Assembly: GCA_019594195.1 (NCBI GenBank)
Contig: JAFDTP010000011.1
Coordinates: 1 to 30,121, forward strand
Direction of reading: 5' to 3'
DNA from: Thermoplasmata archaeon
GTDB taxonomy: Archaea; Thermoplasmatota; Thermoplasmata; Halarchaeoplasmatales; Halarchaeoplasmataceae
Length of the DNA stretch: 30,121 nucleotides
A program made the translations under genes and the position numbers. This document shows positions 1 through 7,134 of the stretch, in pieces (the stretch's first letter is position 1; each line of letters opens with the position of its first letter). The notes beneath the pieces were generated by a model, which was given only the letters and a program-made list of their open reading frames with translations, ran no database searches and was not told the DNA's origin.

Positions 1-81
1 CAGAACGACCGTGATAGCCACCATCAAGATGGTCGCGATAACAGGGGACACAGCTTCCTCATCTCTATTCAGTCTTTTCAT
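1..81 (-). CDS. Type IV pilin-like protein, 5' part only
   Basis: This is the first 27 codons of a second prepilin gene that leaves the window at base 1. The visible protein is identical to residues 1-27 of the pilin-like gene at 260-709: a basic start (MKRLNR), an acidic DEE, then the archaeal pilin motif AVSPVIATILM and the start of the hydrophobic stretch. In archaeal class III signal peptides the prepilin peptidase cuts just before the hydrophobic helix, which then forms the filament core. The start is fixed by a strong GGGAGGA ribosome binding site 8 bases upstream (90-96). It lies downstream of the other pilin on the same strand but has its own promoter-like element. The rest of the protein cannot be seen, so only the family is assigned. 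Confidence 0.85.
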   Translation of the reverse strand, partial: MKRLNRDEEAVSPVIATILMVAITVVL

Positions 82-95
82 ATGTTGGGTCCTCC
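1..95. repeat. Direct repeat, copy 1 (pilin start region)
   Basis: Bases 1-95 match bases 629-723 with three mismatches that I can count (at 16, 43 and 88). The repeat covers the ribosome binding site, start codon and first 27 codons of two tandem pilin-like genes. The left limit is set by the window edge, so the repeat may be longer. Confidence 0.9.
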
Positions 96-140
96 CAAGG
101 TTCTACTCGATTAATTATAATGATGATCGCAAGATATAAA
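90..140 (-). promoter_or_regulatory. Promoter and ribosome binding site of the partial pilin gene
   Basis: On the minus strand a TATA-like element TTTATATC (140-133) is followed after about 25 bases by the expected transcription start near 110. GGGAGGA (96-90) then lies 8 bases before the ATG. This implies that the second pilin can be transcribed separately from the first. Positions are by eye. Confidence 0.5.
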
Positions 141-170
141 CTTTTCTAAAAAAATATCGCAGGTATGGTC

Positions 171-252
171 AAAAAAAGTGAATTTTAAGAAGATAGAAAG
201 GAAATTTGGGGGGAAGGGTTTTTTTAAGCTGTTTTTGGAGTTTACTTCCAAA
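171..252 (-). terminator. Possible terminator region after the complete pilin gene
   Basis: Just past the stop codon on the minus strand lies a 6-bp inverted repeat (TTTGGA at 234-239, TCCAAA at 247-252, 7-base loop). Further downstream is a run of seven T on the minus strand (177-171). Archaeal termination often uses T-runs, with or without a hairpin. The hairpin and the T-run are about 55 bases apart, so this is a weak call. The rest of the 178-base spacer holds the next promoter and no gene. Confidence 0.3.
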
Positions 253-259
253 GATCACT

Positions 260-709
260 TTATAGGTCTATATCTTCATTTCCTGCGTATCCGTCGATGG
301 ATACCACTATACGGTCAGCTTCGGTGAAGTCGATGTCAGGATCATCATCTGTATCAAAATCAAAAGTACCTTCAGAACCAGTTGTTACATCACCGTCATC
401 CGTAAGTATCCAACTGCCATCATCTCCAGTAAAAGTTTGCTCAGTACCTTCATCTTCATCAATCACTGTAAACTCGACGTCTCCTGGGTCAGCAGAGCTA
501 GGTGTGCTCATCCTGTCCATTTCTACTTCAAATACTCCATCCTCGTCTACTTCACCAGAAACGCTCAGCACCAGATCAGTATCTCCTTCTCCGCCGATAT
601 CGCCTACCATCATGTAAAGCGTAGCGGCCAGAACGACCGTGATGGCCACCATCAAGATGGTCGCGATAACGGGGGACACAGCTTCCTCATCTCTATTCAG
701 TCTTTTCAT
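260..709 (-). CDS. Type IV pilin-like secreted protein
   Basis: This 149-residue protein starts with the archaeal pilin N-terminal signature (residues 1-35: MKRLNR, DEE, AVSPVIATILMVAIT, then hydrophobic residues to about 35). Such proteins are cut by a prepilin peptidase and assembled through the hydrophobic helix into pili or other surface filaments. The rest (about 37-149) is a short, extremely acidic, Gly/Asp/Glu-rich domain of probable beta structure facing outside. Its charge suggests life in salt. The start is set by AGGAGGAC a few bases upstream. It is the upstream member of a tandem pair with the gene cut at base 1. The KaiC-like genes lie just upstream on the same strand, but a separate TATA element stands between them. 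Adhesive pilin and minor filament subunit are both possible. Confidence 0.85.
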   Translation of the reverse strand: MKRLNRDEEAVSPVIATILMVAITVVLAATLYMMVGDIGGEGDTDLVLSVSGEVDEDGVFEVEMDRMSTPSSADPGDVEFTVIDEDEGTEQTFTGDDGSWILTDDGDVTTGSEGTFDFDTDDDPDIDFTEADRIVVSIDGYAGNEDIDL

Positions 710-723
710 ATGTTGAGTCCTCC
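629..723. repeat. Direct repeat, copy 2 (pilin start region)
   Basis: This is the partner of bases 1-95. The two differences inside the coding part (16 versus 644 and 43 versus 671) are synonymous, so the 27 encoded residues are identical. The rest of the two spacers differs. Confidence 0.9.
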
Positions 724-773
724 TGTAGGCGTGAACCTACGTCAGATTGTATGAAAATAGTAACTATATAAAA
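717..773 (-). promoter_or_regulatory. Pilin promoter with leader hairpin and strong ribosome binding site
   Basis: On the minus strand a TATA element TTTTATATAG (773-764) predicts a transcript start near 740-745. The leader would then open with a small hairpin (GTAGG at 725-729 paired with CCTAC at 736-740, 6-base loop) directly followed by AGGAGGAC (724-717) and the ATG at 709. A hairpin at the very 5' end could stabilise the message, as for other abundant structural proteins. That role is inferred. Confidence 0.5.
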
Positions 774-813
774 CTTAGGGATGGATTACAAAAACACATT
801 CCAAAAGAAAAAT

Positions 814-1386
814 TCACTCCGAAGAACTTATCTCTATGAAGTCGTCACAGACCATCGCCAGCATGTTATCTATGTCTTCGGATTCCTGCTCAGAGACCGA
901 CATTATGAACGTGTAGCAGTCATGCGACCGTAAGTTGGATATCAAGATGTGCATGAACTCGGACAATATGCGGTTGTTGTTGTGTATCGCAAGAGAGTCG
1001 ATCGAATCTATCACCACAGTGTTCTTTTCAGTGGGGTACTTTTTCAACAGATACTCTATCTTTAAGCTGAGGTTCTCAAGCATCGTCGGACTCTCGACGT
1101 AAGTCACGCCTTCACGCTGTTTATCCACACCCATGGTCATGTAAGAGACCGCATCGACAAATTGGACTTTGCTCCGATCTATATCGAAGGCGTCCAAGAC
1201 TTGGATGATAGTAGAGGATGAGATCGTACTCGTTGTATATATCACCTGCATCTCTTTCCCACGGGTAAAATCATCGGTCAGAGCAGTTATAACATCAAAA
1301 TAGGCCTCTACATCTACTTTCAAAGCCACTGCAGAACCGGACTCCAAGCTCTCTAATTTTTCTGGTAGCTCTTTAACATCGATCAT
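814..1386 (-). CDS. KaiC-like protein lacking Walker A (probable partner subunit)
   Basis: This 190-residue protein has a RecA/KaiC-like layout. A Walker-B-like strand is visible at about 124-132 (VVIDSIDSL), preceded by a helix and followed by the usual helix-strand pattern ending in a CYTFIMSVSE-type strand. There is no Walker A P-loop: the region where it should be reads ESGSAVALKVD near residues 15-25. It therefore probably does not hydrolyse ATP by itself. Its start overlaps the stop of the intact KaiC-like gene by 4 bases (ATGA), so the two are translationally coupled and may form a heteromer. Known archaeal KaiC-like proteins next to filament genes include ArlH of the archaellum. Whether this pair controls the neighbouring pilins is inference. 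Confidence 0.65.
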   Translation of the reverse strand: MIDVKELPEKLESLESGSAVALKVDVEAYFDVITALTDDFTRGKEMQVIYTTSTISSSTIIQVLDAFDIDRSKVQFVDAVSYMTMGVDKQREGVTYVESPTMLENLSLKIEYLLKKYPTEKNTVVIDSIDSLAIHNNNRILSEFMHILISNLRSHDCYTFIMSVSEQESEDIDNMLAMVCDDFIEISSSE

Positions 1387-2174
1387 TTGTTCTCACCACC
1401 GGCGTCAAAACCACCGCCTTTCAACATCGGAACCAAAAGTACACCGACAGCAGTCAAGTCCAAAACGTATTTAGCTCTTGAATGGTCCGTACCTCTCATC
1501 TTGACCACCTGAAGCGTTCTCAAAAGGTCGCCCTGTCTCTCCATGTTACCCATCATTATTATGCCGTCCGCGATAGCCTCCTCTACACCGTACTGGGAGT
1601 ATCTCTCCGCTTCGGGCGATATCTCGGAGACCAGCAAAGAGGTACAGCCGTGAGAAGACAGTGTCTTCATCAGATTCAGCATGAAATCCCTGATCTTTTC
1701 CTCGGTTTTCAGCTGAAAACATATAGATGTGACTGAATCCACCACCAGCCTTTCGATGTCGTTCTCCACGACGAGTTCTTCGATCTTGTCGACTAGTTCG
1801 TTTATCTCCTTGAAGGAGAATTCGCTTTTGTCTCTAAGACCCAACTCTTCATATATGTCGGGAGTGTCTACAAAATTTAGTTTGCCCTGCTCTATCAGTG
1901 ACTCGTCGAAGAAATCATAGGGGACGACATTGTTGAGCATCTTTTCCGAGGCTTCAGTAACGGAGATGAACAAACAGTTCTCGTCTTTTCTCGCACCGTG
2001 AACCAAAAATTCCAGGCTCAAGGTGGTCTTACCGGTTCCACAACTCCCGGTTATCAGAACAGAATTGCCCCTGGGTATACCGCCGTTCAATATGGTGTCT
2101 AGTCCTTCTATACCGGTCACACACTTTTCTCTTTTCTCATCAGGGATTATCGAGATGTCGTCTTTTGTTTCCAT
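1383..2174 (-). CDS. KaiC-like RecA-superfamily ATPase
   Basis: This 263-residue single-domain protein of the KaiC/GvpD/RadA class starts its core with GIEGLDTILNGGIPRG (21-36), the typical entry to this family. Walker A follows as GSCGTGKT at 43-50 and Walker B as RLVVDS at 142-147. The SVTEASEKML stretch (71-80) is also typical of KaiC-like proteins. Members bind ATP, form hexamers and serve as signalling or regulatory ATPases; ArlH in the archaellum is a single-domain member. It is first in a two-gene operon with the Walker-A-less protein, and both lie upstream of pilin genes on the same strand. A TATA element at 2210-2200 puts the transcript start about 7 bases before the ATG, so the message is nearly leaderless. 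The exact process it controls cannot be read from the sequence. Confidence 0.85.
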   Translation of the reverse strand: METKDDISIIPDEKREKCVTGIEGLDTILNGGIPRGNSVLITGSCGTGKTTLSLEFLVHGARKDENCLFISVTEASEKMLNNVVPYDFFDESLIEQGKLNFVDTPDIYEELGLRDKSEFSFKEINELVDKIEELVVENDIERLVVDSVTSICFQLKTEEKIRDFMLNLMKTLSSHGCTSLLVSEISPEAERYSQYGVEEAIADGIIMMGNMERQGDLLRTLQVVKMRGTDHSRAKYVLDLTAVGVLLVPMLKGGGFDAGGENK

Positions 2175-2199
2175 GCAAGTTCATGACATATTTCTTTTT

Positions 2200-2210
2200 A
2201 ATTAAATATT
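2200..2210 (-). promoter_or_regulatory. TATA element of the KaiC-like operon
   Basis: On the minus strand AATATTTAAT lies about 30 bases upstream of the start codon at 2174, which predicts an almost leaderless transcript. No ribosome binding site is seen before this start. Confidence 0.45.
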
Positions 2211-2245
2211 ACTGTCTTTTCTTATCGATCTCATCCTTGAACAAA

Positions 2246-2284
2246 GGATTTATATTCTCGCAAGTATAACAATACCTAAAGGAG
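2246..2284 (+). promoter_or_regulatory. Promoter and ribosome binding site of the nucleotide-sugar operon
   Basis: A TATA element ATTTATATT (2248-2256), preceded by purines, predicts a start near 2277. GGAG (2281-2284) lies 10 bases before the ATG at 2295. The leader would be under 20 bases. Confidence 0.55.
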
Positions 2285-2294
2285 AAAGGCGCAG

Positions 2295-3593
2295 ATGTTG
2301 TTTGGTAGTTCAGGTATAAGAGGCCCCGTGAACGAAAAGATCACTCCCGACCTGATCCGTAAGATCGGGGCCGCATTGGGTGAAGATTCACAGGAGATAA
2401 TAGTGGGAAGAGACAGTAGACCTACGGGTGATATGCTTTTCTCCGCACTCGCAGCGGGTATCACCTCCACCGGCGCAGATGTCAAAGATGCCGGACTCGT
2501 CCCTACATCTACTCTCGCCCATCAGACCCAACATTTCGACTATGGAGTGATGATCACCGCATCTCACAATCCCGCACCCGATAACGGTATCAAACTCTGG
2601 AATCCAGACGGTAGTTCATTCGACACGGAACAGATGAAAGAGATAGAAGATAGGATAGAGTCCAGATCGTCTCTTTCGTCCTGGGAAGAAGTCGGTGAAG
2701 GAGGAACTTATCTAAAAGCGGTCGAGGAACACATGAAAGATATTTTGGGACTCGTCGGAAAAAAACACGACTCGAAAGTCATAATCGATTGTGCTAACGG
2801 CGCCGGAAGCGTCGTTACCCCATACCTATTAAAGGAGATGGGATGCGAAGTGGTGACTTTGAACGCACAGCCCGACGGGACATTTCCAGCTCACGCTTCA
2901 GAACCGGTTGAAGAGAACCTTAAGGACCTTCAAAAACTCGTTGAAAGATCTGACGCGGACCTAGGTATAGCCCACGACGGAGACGCGGACAGGATGGTGG
3001 CTTTCGATAGAACGGGTAGGTATCTCGGAGGAGACGAACTTTTGGCCCTTTTTTCTGAGATGTACTCGGAGTCCGTAGTTGTTCCGGTCAACTCCTCGAT
3101 GGTGATCGACGAACTGGCAGACGAAACTTTCCGATCAAAGGTAGGAGACGTGTTCGTCTCAGAGATGGTCAAAGAGAAAGACGCGGACTTTGGAGGCGAA
3201 CCTTCTGGAACCTGGATATTCCCGGAGATGAGTCTTGGACCCGACGGTATTTATGCCGCTGCCCTACTCACCGATCTCTGTGAAAAGATAGATATCGTCC
3301 AAAAAGTGAACGAACTGCCATCTTATCCGAGAAGAAAAGAATCGATAGAAGTCGAAGACAAAAAAGAGATCATGGATCGGCTGATCCAAGACTACAAGGA
3401 ACACTACAGCGAAGAAGGATTGAACTTCATAGACGGTATAAGGTTCGAAGAAGAGAAGGGCTGGGGGCTGATACGAGCTTCAGGTACTGAACCTAAGATC
3501 AGGATGACCGTGGAGAGCAAGAGTCAGGATGGACTCGAAGATATGATGCAAAAATTAAAAGAGGATATAAGATCACATCTGGAGGAGATATGA
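2295..3593 (+). CDS. glmM: Phosphoglucosamine/phosphohexose mutase
   Basis: This 432-residue alpha-D-phosphohexomutase moves phosphate between C6 and C1 of a sugar, most likely glucosamine (6-P to 1-P) given the GlmU-like gene behind it. All family loops are present: GSSGIRGP near the start, the phosphoserine loop TASHNPAPDNGIK with Ser90, the metal loop DGDADR at 228-233, the sugar-specificity loop GGEPSG at 300-305 and the phosphate-binding loop RASGTEPKIR at 394-403. Length is normal. It is the first gene of a three-gene operon, and its stop overlaps the next start by 4 bases. Archaeal members are often active on both glucosamine and hexose phosphates, so phosphomannomutase or phosphoglucomutase activity cannot be excluded. 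Confidence 0.9.
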   Translation: MLFGSSGIRGPVNEKITPDLIRKIGAALGEDSQEIIVGRDSRPTGDMLFSALAAGITSTGADVKDAGLVPTSTLAHQTQHFDYGVMITASHNPAPDNGIKLWNPDGSSFDTEQMKEIEDRIESRSSLSSWEEVGEGGTYLKAVEEHMKDILGLVGKKHDSKVIIDCANGAGSVVTPYLLKEMGCEVVTLNAQPDGTFPAHASEPVEENLKDLQKLVERSDADLGIAHDGDADRMVAFDRTGRYLGGDELLALFSEMYSESVVVPVNSSMVIDELADETFRSKVGDVFVSEMVKEKDADFGGEPSGTWIFPEMSLGPDGIYAAALLTDLCEKIDIVQKVNELPSYPRRKESIEVEDKKEIMDRLIQDYKEHYSEEGLNFIDGIRFEEEKGWGLIRASGTEPKIRMTVESKSQDGLEDMMQKLKEDIRSHLEEI

Positions 3594-4813
3594 TGAAGGC
3601 ATTCATCTTAGCAGCGGGGAAGGGCACCAGGATGAGACCTCTTACCGTCAACAAACCAAAACCCATGCTTCCGGTCGGAGGAAAACCGATACTGCAGCAC
3701 TTGGTCGATAATATAGAAGATAAAGTCGATGAGATCATAATACTGGTCGGCTGGAAGAGAGAGGAGATAAAAGAAAATATAGTCTCCAAGGGAACGAAGA
3801 TAAGCTATGTCCGGCAGACAGAACTCCTCGGAACAGCCGATGCGATCGACCATGCCAAAAAACACGTAGAGGACGAGTTCATCTGTATGAACGGCGATGT
3901 TATCATACCAAAGGATACGCTGCACGATTTCATCGATTTCTTTTCCGAAAGTGACTCTCCTATCATAGGCATGTCAAGGGTTGAAGACCCCGAGAGCTAC
4001 GGCGTGTTGATGACTGAAGGTGAAGATGTTGTCGACTTGATTGAAAAACCGGATGAACCAGAGAGCGATTTCATCAACGCCGGCCTTTACGGCTTCGACA
4101 AACGGATCTTCGAAGTTATAGAGGATACTGAAAAGTCCTCTAGAGGCGAATACGAGATAACCGACTCGCTGAAAAAATTGATCGAGCGTGAAGGATTGAA
4201 GGGATTCGAGATATCAAAGGATGAATGGCACGAGCTCAGCAGACCATGGGAATTGATCTCCACCAACGAGAAGATCATGGAAGACGAGTTGAAAAAAAAC
4301 ATCGAAGGTGATGTGGAAGAAAACGTACATTTCGAAGGAACAGTCCACATCTCGAAAAACGCCACCGTGAGAGAAGGTGCCTATATCATAGGCCCAGTCT
4401 TCATAGGCGAGGGTGCCGAAATAGGACCGAACTGCTATATCAGACCCGCGACTCATATAGGAGAGAACTGCAAGGTCGGCGCGGCATCAGAAGTCAAGAA
4501 CAGCATAATAATGAAAGGTACCAACGTACCTCACCACAATTATATCGGAGACAGCGTCATAGGAGAGGACTGCAACTTCGGTTCTGGGACTAAAGTCGCA
4601 AACCTGAGGTTGGACGGAAAAGAGATCCCAGTGATCCATAGAGAGGAAAAGGTCAGATCCGGTAGGAGGAAGTTAGGCGTGATCATGGGTGACGAAGTCA
4701 AGACAGGGATAAACAGCATGATAGATCCCGGTACAGTGATCTGGGGAAATAGTTTCATAGGACCCGGTGCCGTAGCGAAAGGCGAGATCGATCAAGGAAG
4801 TAAGATACAATGA
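3590..4813 (+). CDS. glmU: Bifunctional sugar-1-phosphate nucleotidyltransferase/acetyltransferase (GlmU-like)
   Basis: This 407-residue cytoplasmic enzyme probably makes UDP-GlcNAc or a related nucleotide sugar. The N-terminal half is a nucleotidyltransferase: LAAGKGTRMRPLT at 8-19, KPKPMLPVGGKP at 22-33, GTADAI at 81-86 and the metal-binding NGD at 101-103. From about residue 240 it changes to left-handed beta-helix hexapeptide repeats (IGEGAEIGPNCYIRPATHIG and similar). The loop PHHNYIGDSVIG holds the His that in GlmU-type enzymes acts in N-acetylation. This layout matches archaeal enzymes such as ST0452 of Sulfurisphaera. ATG overlaps link it to the mutase and the glycosyltransferase. Glucose-1-phosphate thymidylyltransferase activity is a possible second activity, since ST0452 accepts several substrates. 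Confidence 0.88.
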   Translation: MMKAFILAAGKGTRMRPLTVNKPKPMLPVGGKPILQHLVDNIEDKVDEIIILVGWKREEIKENIVSKGTKISYVRQTELLGTADAIDHAKKHVEDEFICMNGDVIIPKDTLHDFIDFFSESDSPIIGMSRVEDPESYGVLMTEGEDVVDLIEKPDEPESDFINAGLYGFDKRIFEVIEDTEKSSRGEYEITDSLKKLIEREGLKGFEISKDEWHELSRPWELISTNEKIMEDELKKNIEGDVEENVHFEGTVHISKNATVREGAYIIGPVFIGEGAEIGPNCYIRPATHIGENCKVGAASEVKNSIIMKGTNVPHHNYIGDSVIGEDCNFGSGTKVANLRLDGKEIPVIHREEKVRSGRRKLGVIMGDEVKTGINSMIDPGTVIWGNSFIGPGAVAKGEIDQGSKIQ

Positions 4814-5940
4814 AGATAGCTCAACTCACCCCCTATTTCTATCCGCATCTAGGAGGCGTAGAGTCCCATGTCCTCGAATTATCTAAAAAACTTATCGATA
4901 TGGGTCACGAGGTATTCGTTGTGACCACTAAACTCGATGATACTGAAGAAGAGGATGTAGTCGAGGGAGTCCCGGTCAAGAGAGTTGAACCTTTGACTAT
5001 CTTCCTTTCCACTCCTATAGTTCCGGGTATAAGCGATGTACTTTTAAAAGAAGATTATGACATACTACACAGCCATTCTCCTCCACCTATCATGTCCTTC
5101 CTGGGAGTCAGGGCTGCAAAGAAAAAAGACGTACCTTTCCTACTCACCTATCACTGTGATCTTGAGATACCCCATGCATTCGGTCCTCTGCTGGTAAATC
5201 TTTACGAGAGGACCCTAGGAACTTATACCGTCAATAAGTCGGACAAGATAATAACCACGACGACTTCATACGGAGCCACCTCGAAAGCTGTATGGCACCA
5301 GGACGCGGACATCATACCTAATGCTGTAGATACTGAGCGTTTTCATCCATCTAATGACGGTGGATGGGTAAGAGAAGAGCTCGGAATAGGTGATAAGAAG
5401 CTGATAACTTACGTTGGAAGGATAGTCTATCACAAGGGACTAGAGTACTTCGTCAGGTCGGCAAAACATCTAAATGACCGGGACGTTCAATTCATGCTGG
5501 TCGGCACAGGTGATTTCAGGGAAGAACTCGAAGATATAATCGAAAGAGAGGGACTGGAAGACATGGTGATGTTCGCCGGTCGTGTGCCCAATAAAGATCT
5601 TCCAGATTATTACGCGGCTACAGATGTATTTATTCTCCCCTCAGTTTCTAGGCTTGAAGCTTTCGGTATAGTGGCGCTCGAAGCCATGGCTTCATGCGTA
5701 CCTGTGATCGTTTCTGATATCCCCGGGGTGAGAGAGGTCATCGTCGAAGGAAAACACGGGCTCCTAGCCGAGCCGATGAACTCAGAAGATCTAGCGGGAA
5801 AAATAAGGACGCTACTCGAAAATCCTGAGATGGCCGAAAGGATGGGCCGTAACGGCAGGGAGAGAGTAGTAGAAAAATTCACCTGGGAAAAAGTAGCTAA
5901 AGACATAGAAGAGGTCTATCGATCGATACTCAACCGATGA
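4810..5940 (+). CDS. GT4-family glycosyltransferase
   Basis: This 376-residue retaining glycosyltransferase has the GT-B fold. The N-terminal Rossmann domain begins KIAQLTPYFYPHLGGVESHV, which is the usual start of GT4 enzymes. The C-terminal nucleotide-sugar domain starts near 198 (LITYVGRIVYHKGLEYF) and carries the EX7E pair Glu283 and Glu291 (EAFGIVALE). It has no signal peptide and acts at the inner face of the membrane or in the cytoplasm. It is third in the operon with the mutase and GlmU-like enzyme. It may use their product to build a surface glycan, a phosphoglycolipid headgroup or the N-glycan of the pilins. The acceptor cannot be deduced. Its 3' end overlaps the end of the convergent JAMM gene by 11 bases. 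Confidence 0.88.
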   Translation: MKIAQLTPYFYPHLGGVESHVLELSKKLIDMGHEVFVVTTKLDDTEEEDVVEGVPVKRVEPLTIFLSTPIVPGISDVLLKEDYDILHSHSPPPIMSFLGVRAAKKKDVPFLLTYHCDLEIPHAFGPLLVNLYERTLGTYTVNKSDKIITTTTSYGATSKAVWHQDADIIPNAVDTERFHPSNDGGWVREELGIGDKKLITYVGRIVYHKGLEYFVRSAKHLNDRDVQFMLVGTGDFREELEDIIEREGLEDMVMFAGRVPNKDLPDYYAATDVFILPSVSRLEAFGIVALEAMASCVPVIVSDIPGVREVIVEGKHGLLAEPMNSEDLAGKIRTLLENPEMAERMGRNGRERVVEKFTWEKVAKDIEEVYRSILNR

Positions 5941-6319
5941 TATCTAGGTCTACCTTCTTACCGGTAGAATCGTAAGCCTGCCAAGAGTCAAGATCGTAAG
6001 GATATGACATTATCACATGTATCCTCCCGTACCTTCCGAACATGGTCAGATCTCTCTGAGAGGGAGAACAATTACCGTTAGGATGGGTATGGACGACTCC
6101 GACTATCGAGTAATCGACAGGAAGGTTGTTCAGTCTCATTATGGCACTCACAGGCCCAGATATCGTACCCGGCACCAAGATCAACTCTGATATCACGCCG
6201 TCTATTTCCCTCATGCCTGCGGCGAATTCGTCCGGGTGCGCGTCTTTAGCGCTCTCGCCGATCATCTTTAGAACGCGTTCTGTTATGCCTTTTATTTCCT
6301 TCCTACCGAACAGACTCAT
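5930..6319 (-). CDS. JAMM/MPN+ metallopeptidase
   Basis: This 129-residue, single-domain zinc peptidase has a complete JAMM motif: Glu31 (HPDEFAAG), then HTHP with His77 and His79, and SxxD with Ser87 and Asp90 in the correct spacing. Archaeal relatives such as HvJAMM1 and AfJAMM remove ubiquitin-like SAMP proteins from targets, or release them from MoaD/ThiS-type fusions. It is the last gene of an operon with NAD kinase and an IMPase-like phosphatase, and its start overlaps the NAD kinase stop by 4 bases. The link to NADP metabolism is not understood and may only be shared expression. No SAMP or E1-like gene lies in the window. Confidence 0.85.
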   Translation of the reverse strand: MSLFGRKEIKGITERVLKMIGESAKDAHPDEFAAGMREIDGVISELILVPGTISGPVSAIMRLNNLPVDYSIVGVVHTHPNGNCSPSQRDLTMFGRYGRIHVIMSYPYDLDSWQAYDSTGKKVDLDIIG

Positions 6320-7134
6320 CTTTTCACCAATTTTTTCTTGACCTTACTGTAGAAGTCATCTTCAAAACGTATGAACCGTGCGGTCTTATCACTTTTTTCA
6401 ACCTCTATCAGATCGTCATGATCCACAATACATTCTTTTTGTCCGTCCATGACCATGAGACAGGTCTTTTCTTCATCTAACAATTCTATCTCTACAGGAC
6501 CGTCGGCGGGCAAAACGTGAGGTTTAGCGTCTAGATCGAACGAGGCGATCGGTACGGACATAAGTACATCGATCCCGGGGTTGATTATAGGTCCGCCTGC
6601 ACTAAGAGCGTAGGAAGTCGAACCGGTTGGTGTAGCGATGATGACGCCATCGCCTCTGAACCTGTCTATCTCAACACCGTCGTGTAGGACCTCGATCTTC
6701 CTCAATTTAGCTATCTTGTCACTGTGAACCACTACCTCATTCACGCACTCTCCTTTTTTATCTCCGTTCAAAAAGACATCGACTTTCATCCTATGATCCA
6801 AAAAATAATCTCCTTCGTCTATACGTTCTAGAGCTCTTTTCAAACCTTCTATCTCTGAAGTGGTCAGGAATCCCACCGTACCGGTATTGACTCCAAACGC
6901 GGGAACATCTACCTCCTGCATGAGTTTAAGAAGCGTACCATCGCCGCCTATGCTGATAACGAAATCGATATCGTGATCTTTCATCTCGTTCAGGGTATAA
7001 CTTTCAACGCCCATCTGTTTCGCTAAAGAGTGTTCGAAATATATCTCTTCAACCACCTGATGATCAAGTAGGGATCCCAACTTCTCTATCACTTCAGGTT
7101 TAGCTAGACCGTAAACGCCGAAGGTCAAGCTCAC
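6316..7134 (-). CDS. nadK: NAD(+) kinase
   Basis: This 272-residue ATP-NAD kinase makes NADP(+). The diagnostic GGDG loop is at 63-66 (SIGGDGTLLK), followed by GTVGFLTT and, in the C-terminal half, DGVIIATPTGSTSYALSAGGP, the nucleotide-binding signature. Length is normal for archaeal enzymes. It overlaps the IMPase-like gene before it and the JAMM gene after it by 4 bases each, so the three are surely co-translated. The upstream partner supports a matched synthesis and breakdown pair for NADP(H), as in the fused MJ0917 protein of Methanocaldococcus jannaschii. Confidence 0.93.
   Translation of the reverse strand: MSLTFGVYGLAKPEVIEKLGSLLDHQVVEEIYFEHSLAKQMGVESYTLNEMKDHDIDFVISIGGDGTLLKLMQEVDVPAFGVNTGTVGFLTTSEIEGLKRALERIDEGDYFLDHRMKVDVFLNGDKKGECVNEVVVHSDKIAKLRKIEVLHDGVEIDRFRGDGVIIATPTGSTSYALSAGGPIINPGIDVLMSVPIASFDLDAKPHVLPADGPVEIELLDEEKTCLMVMDGQKECIVDHDDLIEVEKSDKTARFIRFEDDFYSKVKKKLVKR

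Noticed and set aside
204..222. G-rich run as a possible quadruplex
   Set aside because: Only two short G-tracts are present, too few for a four-tract quadruplex.
297..617. Serine-rich open frame antisense to the pilin gene
   Set aside because: Its Ser/Thr/Pro-rich composition is what the complement of Asp/Glu/Gly-rich codons gives; there is no start signal.
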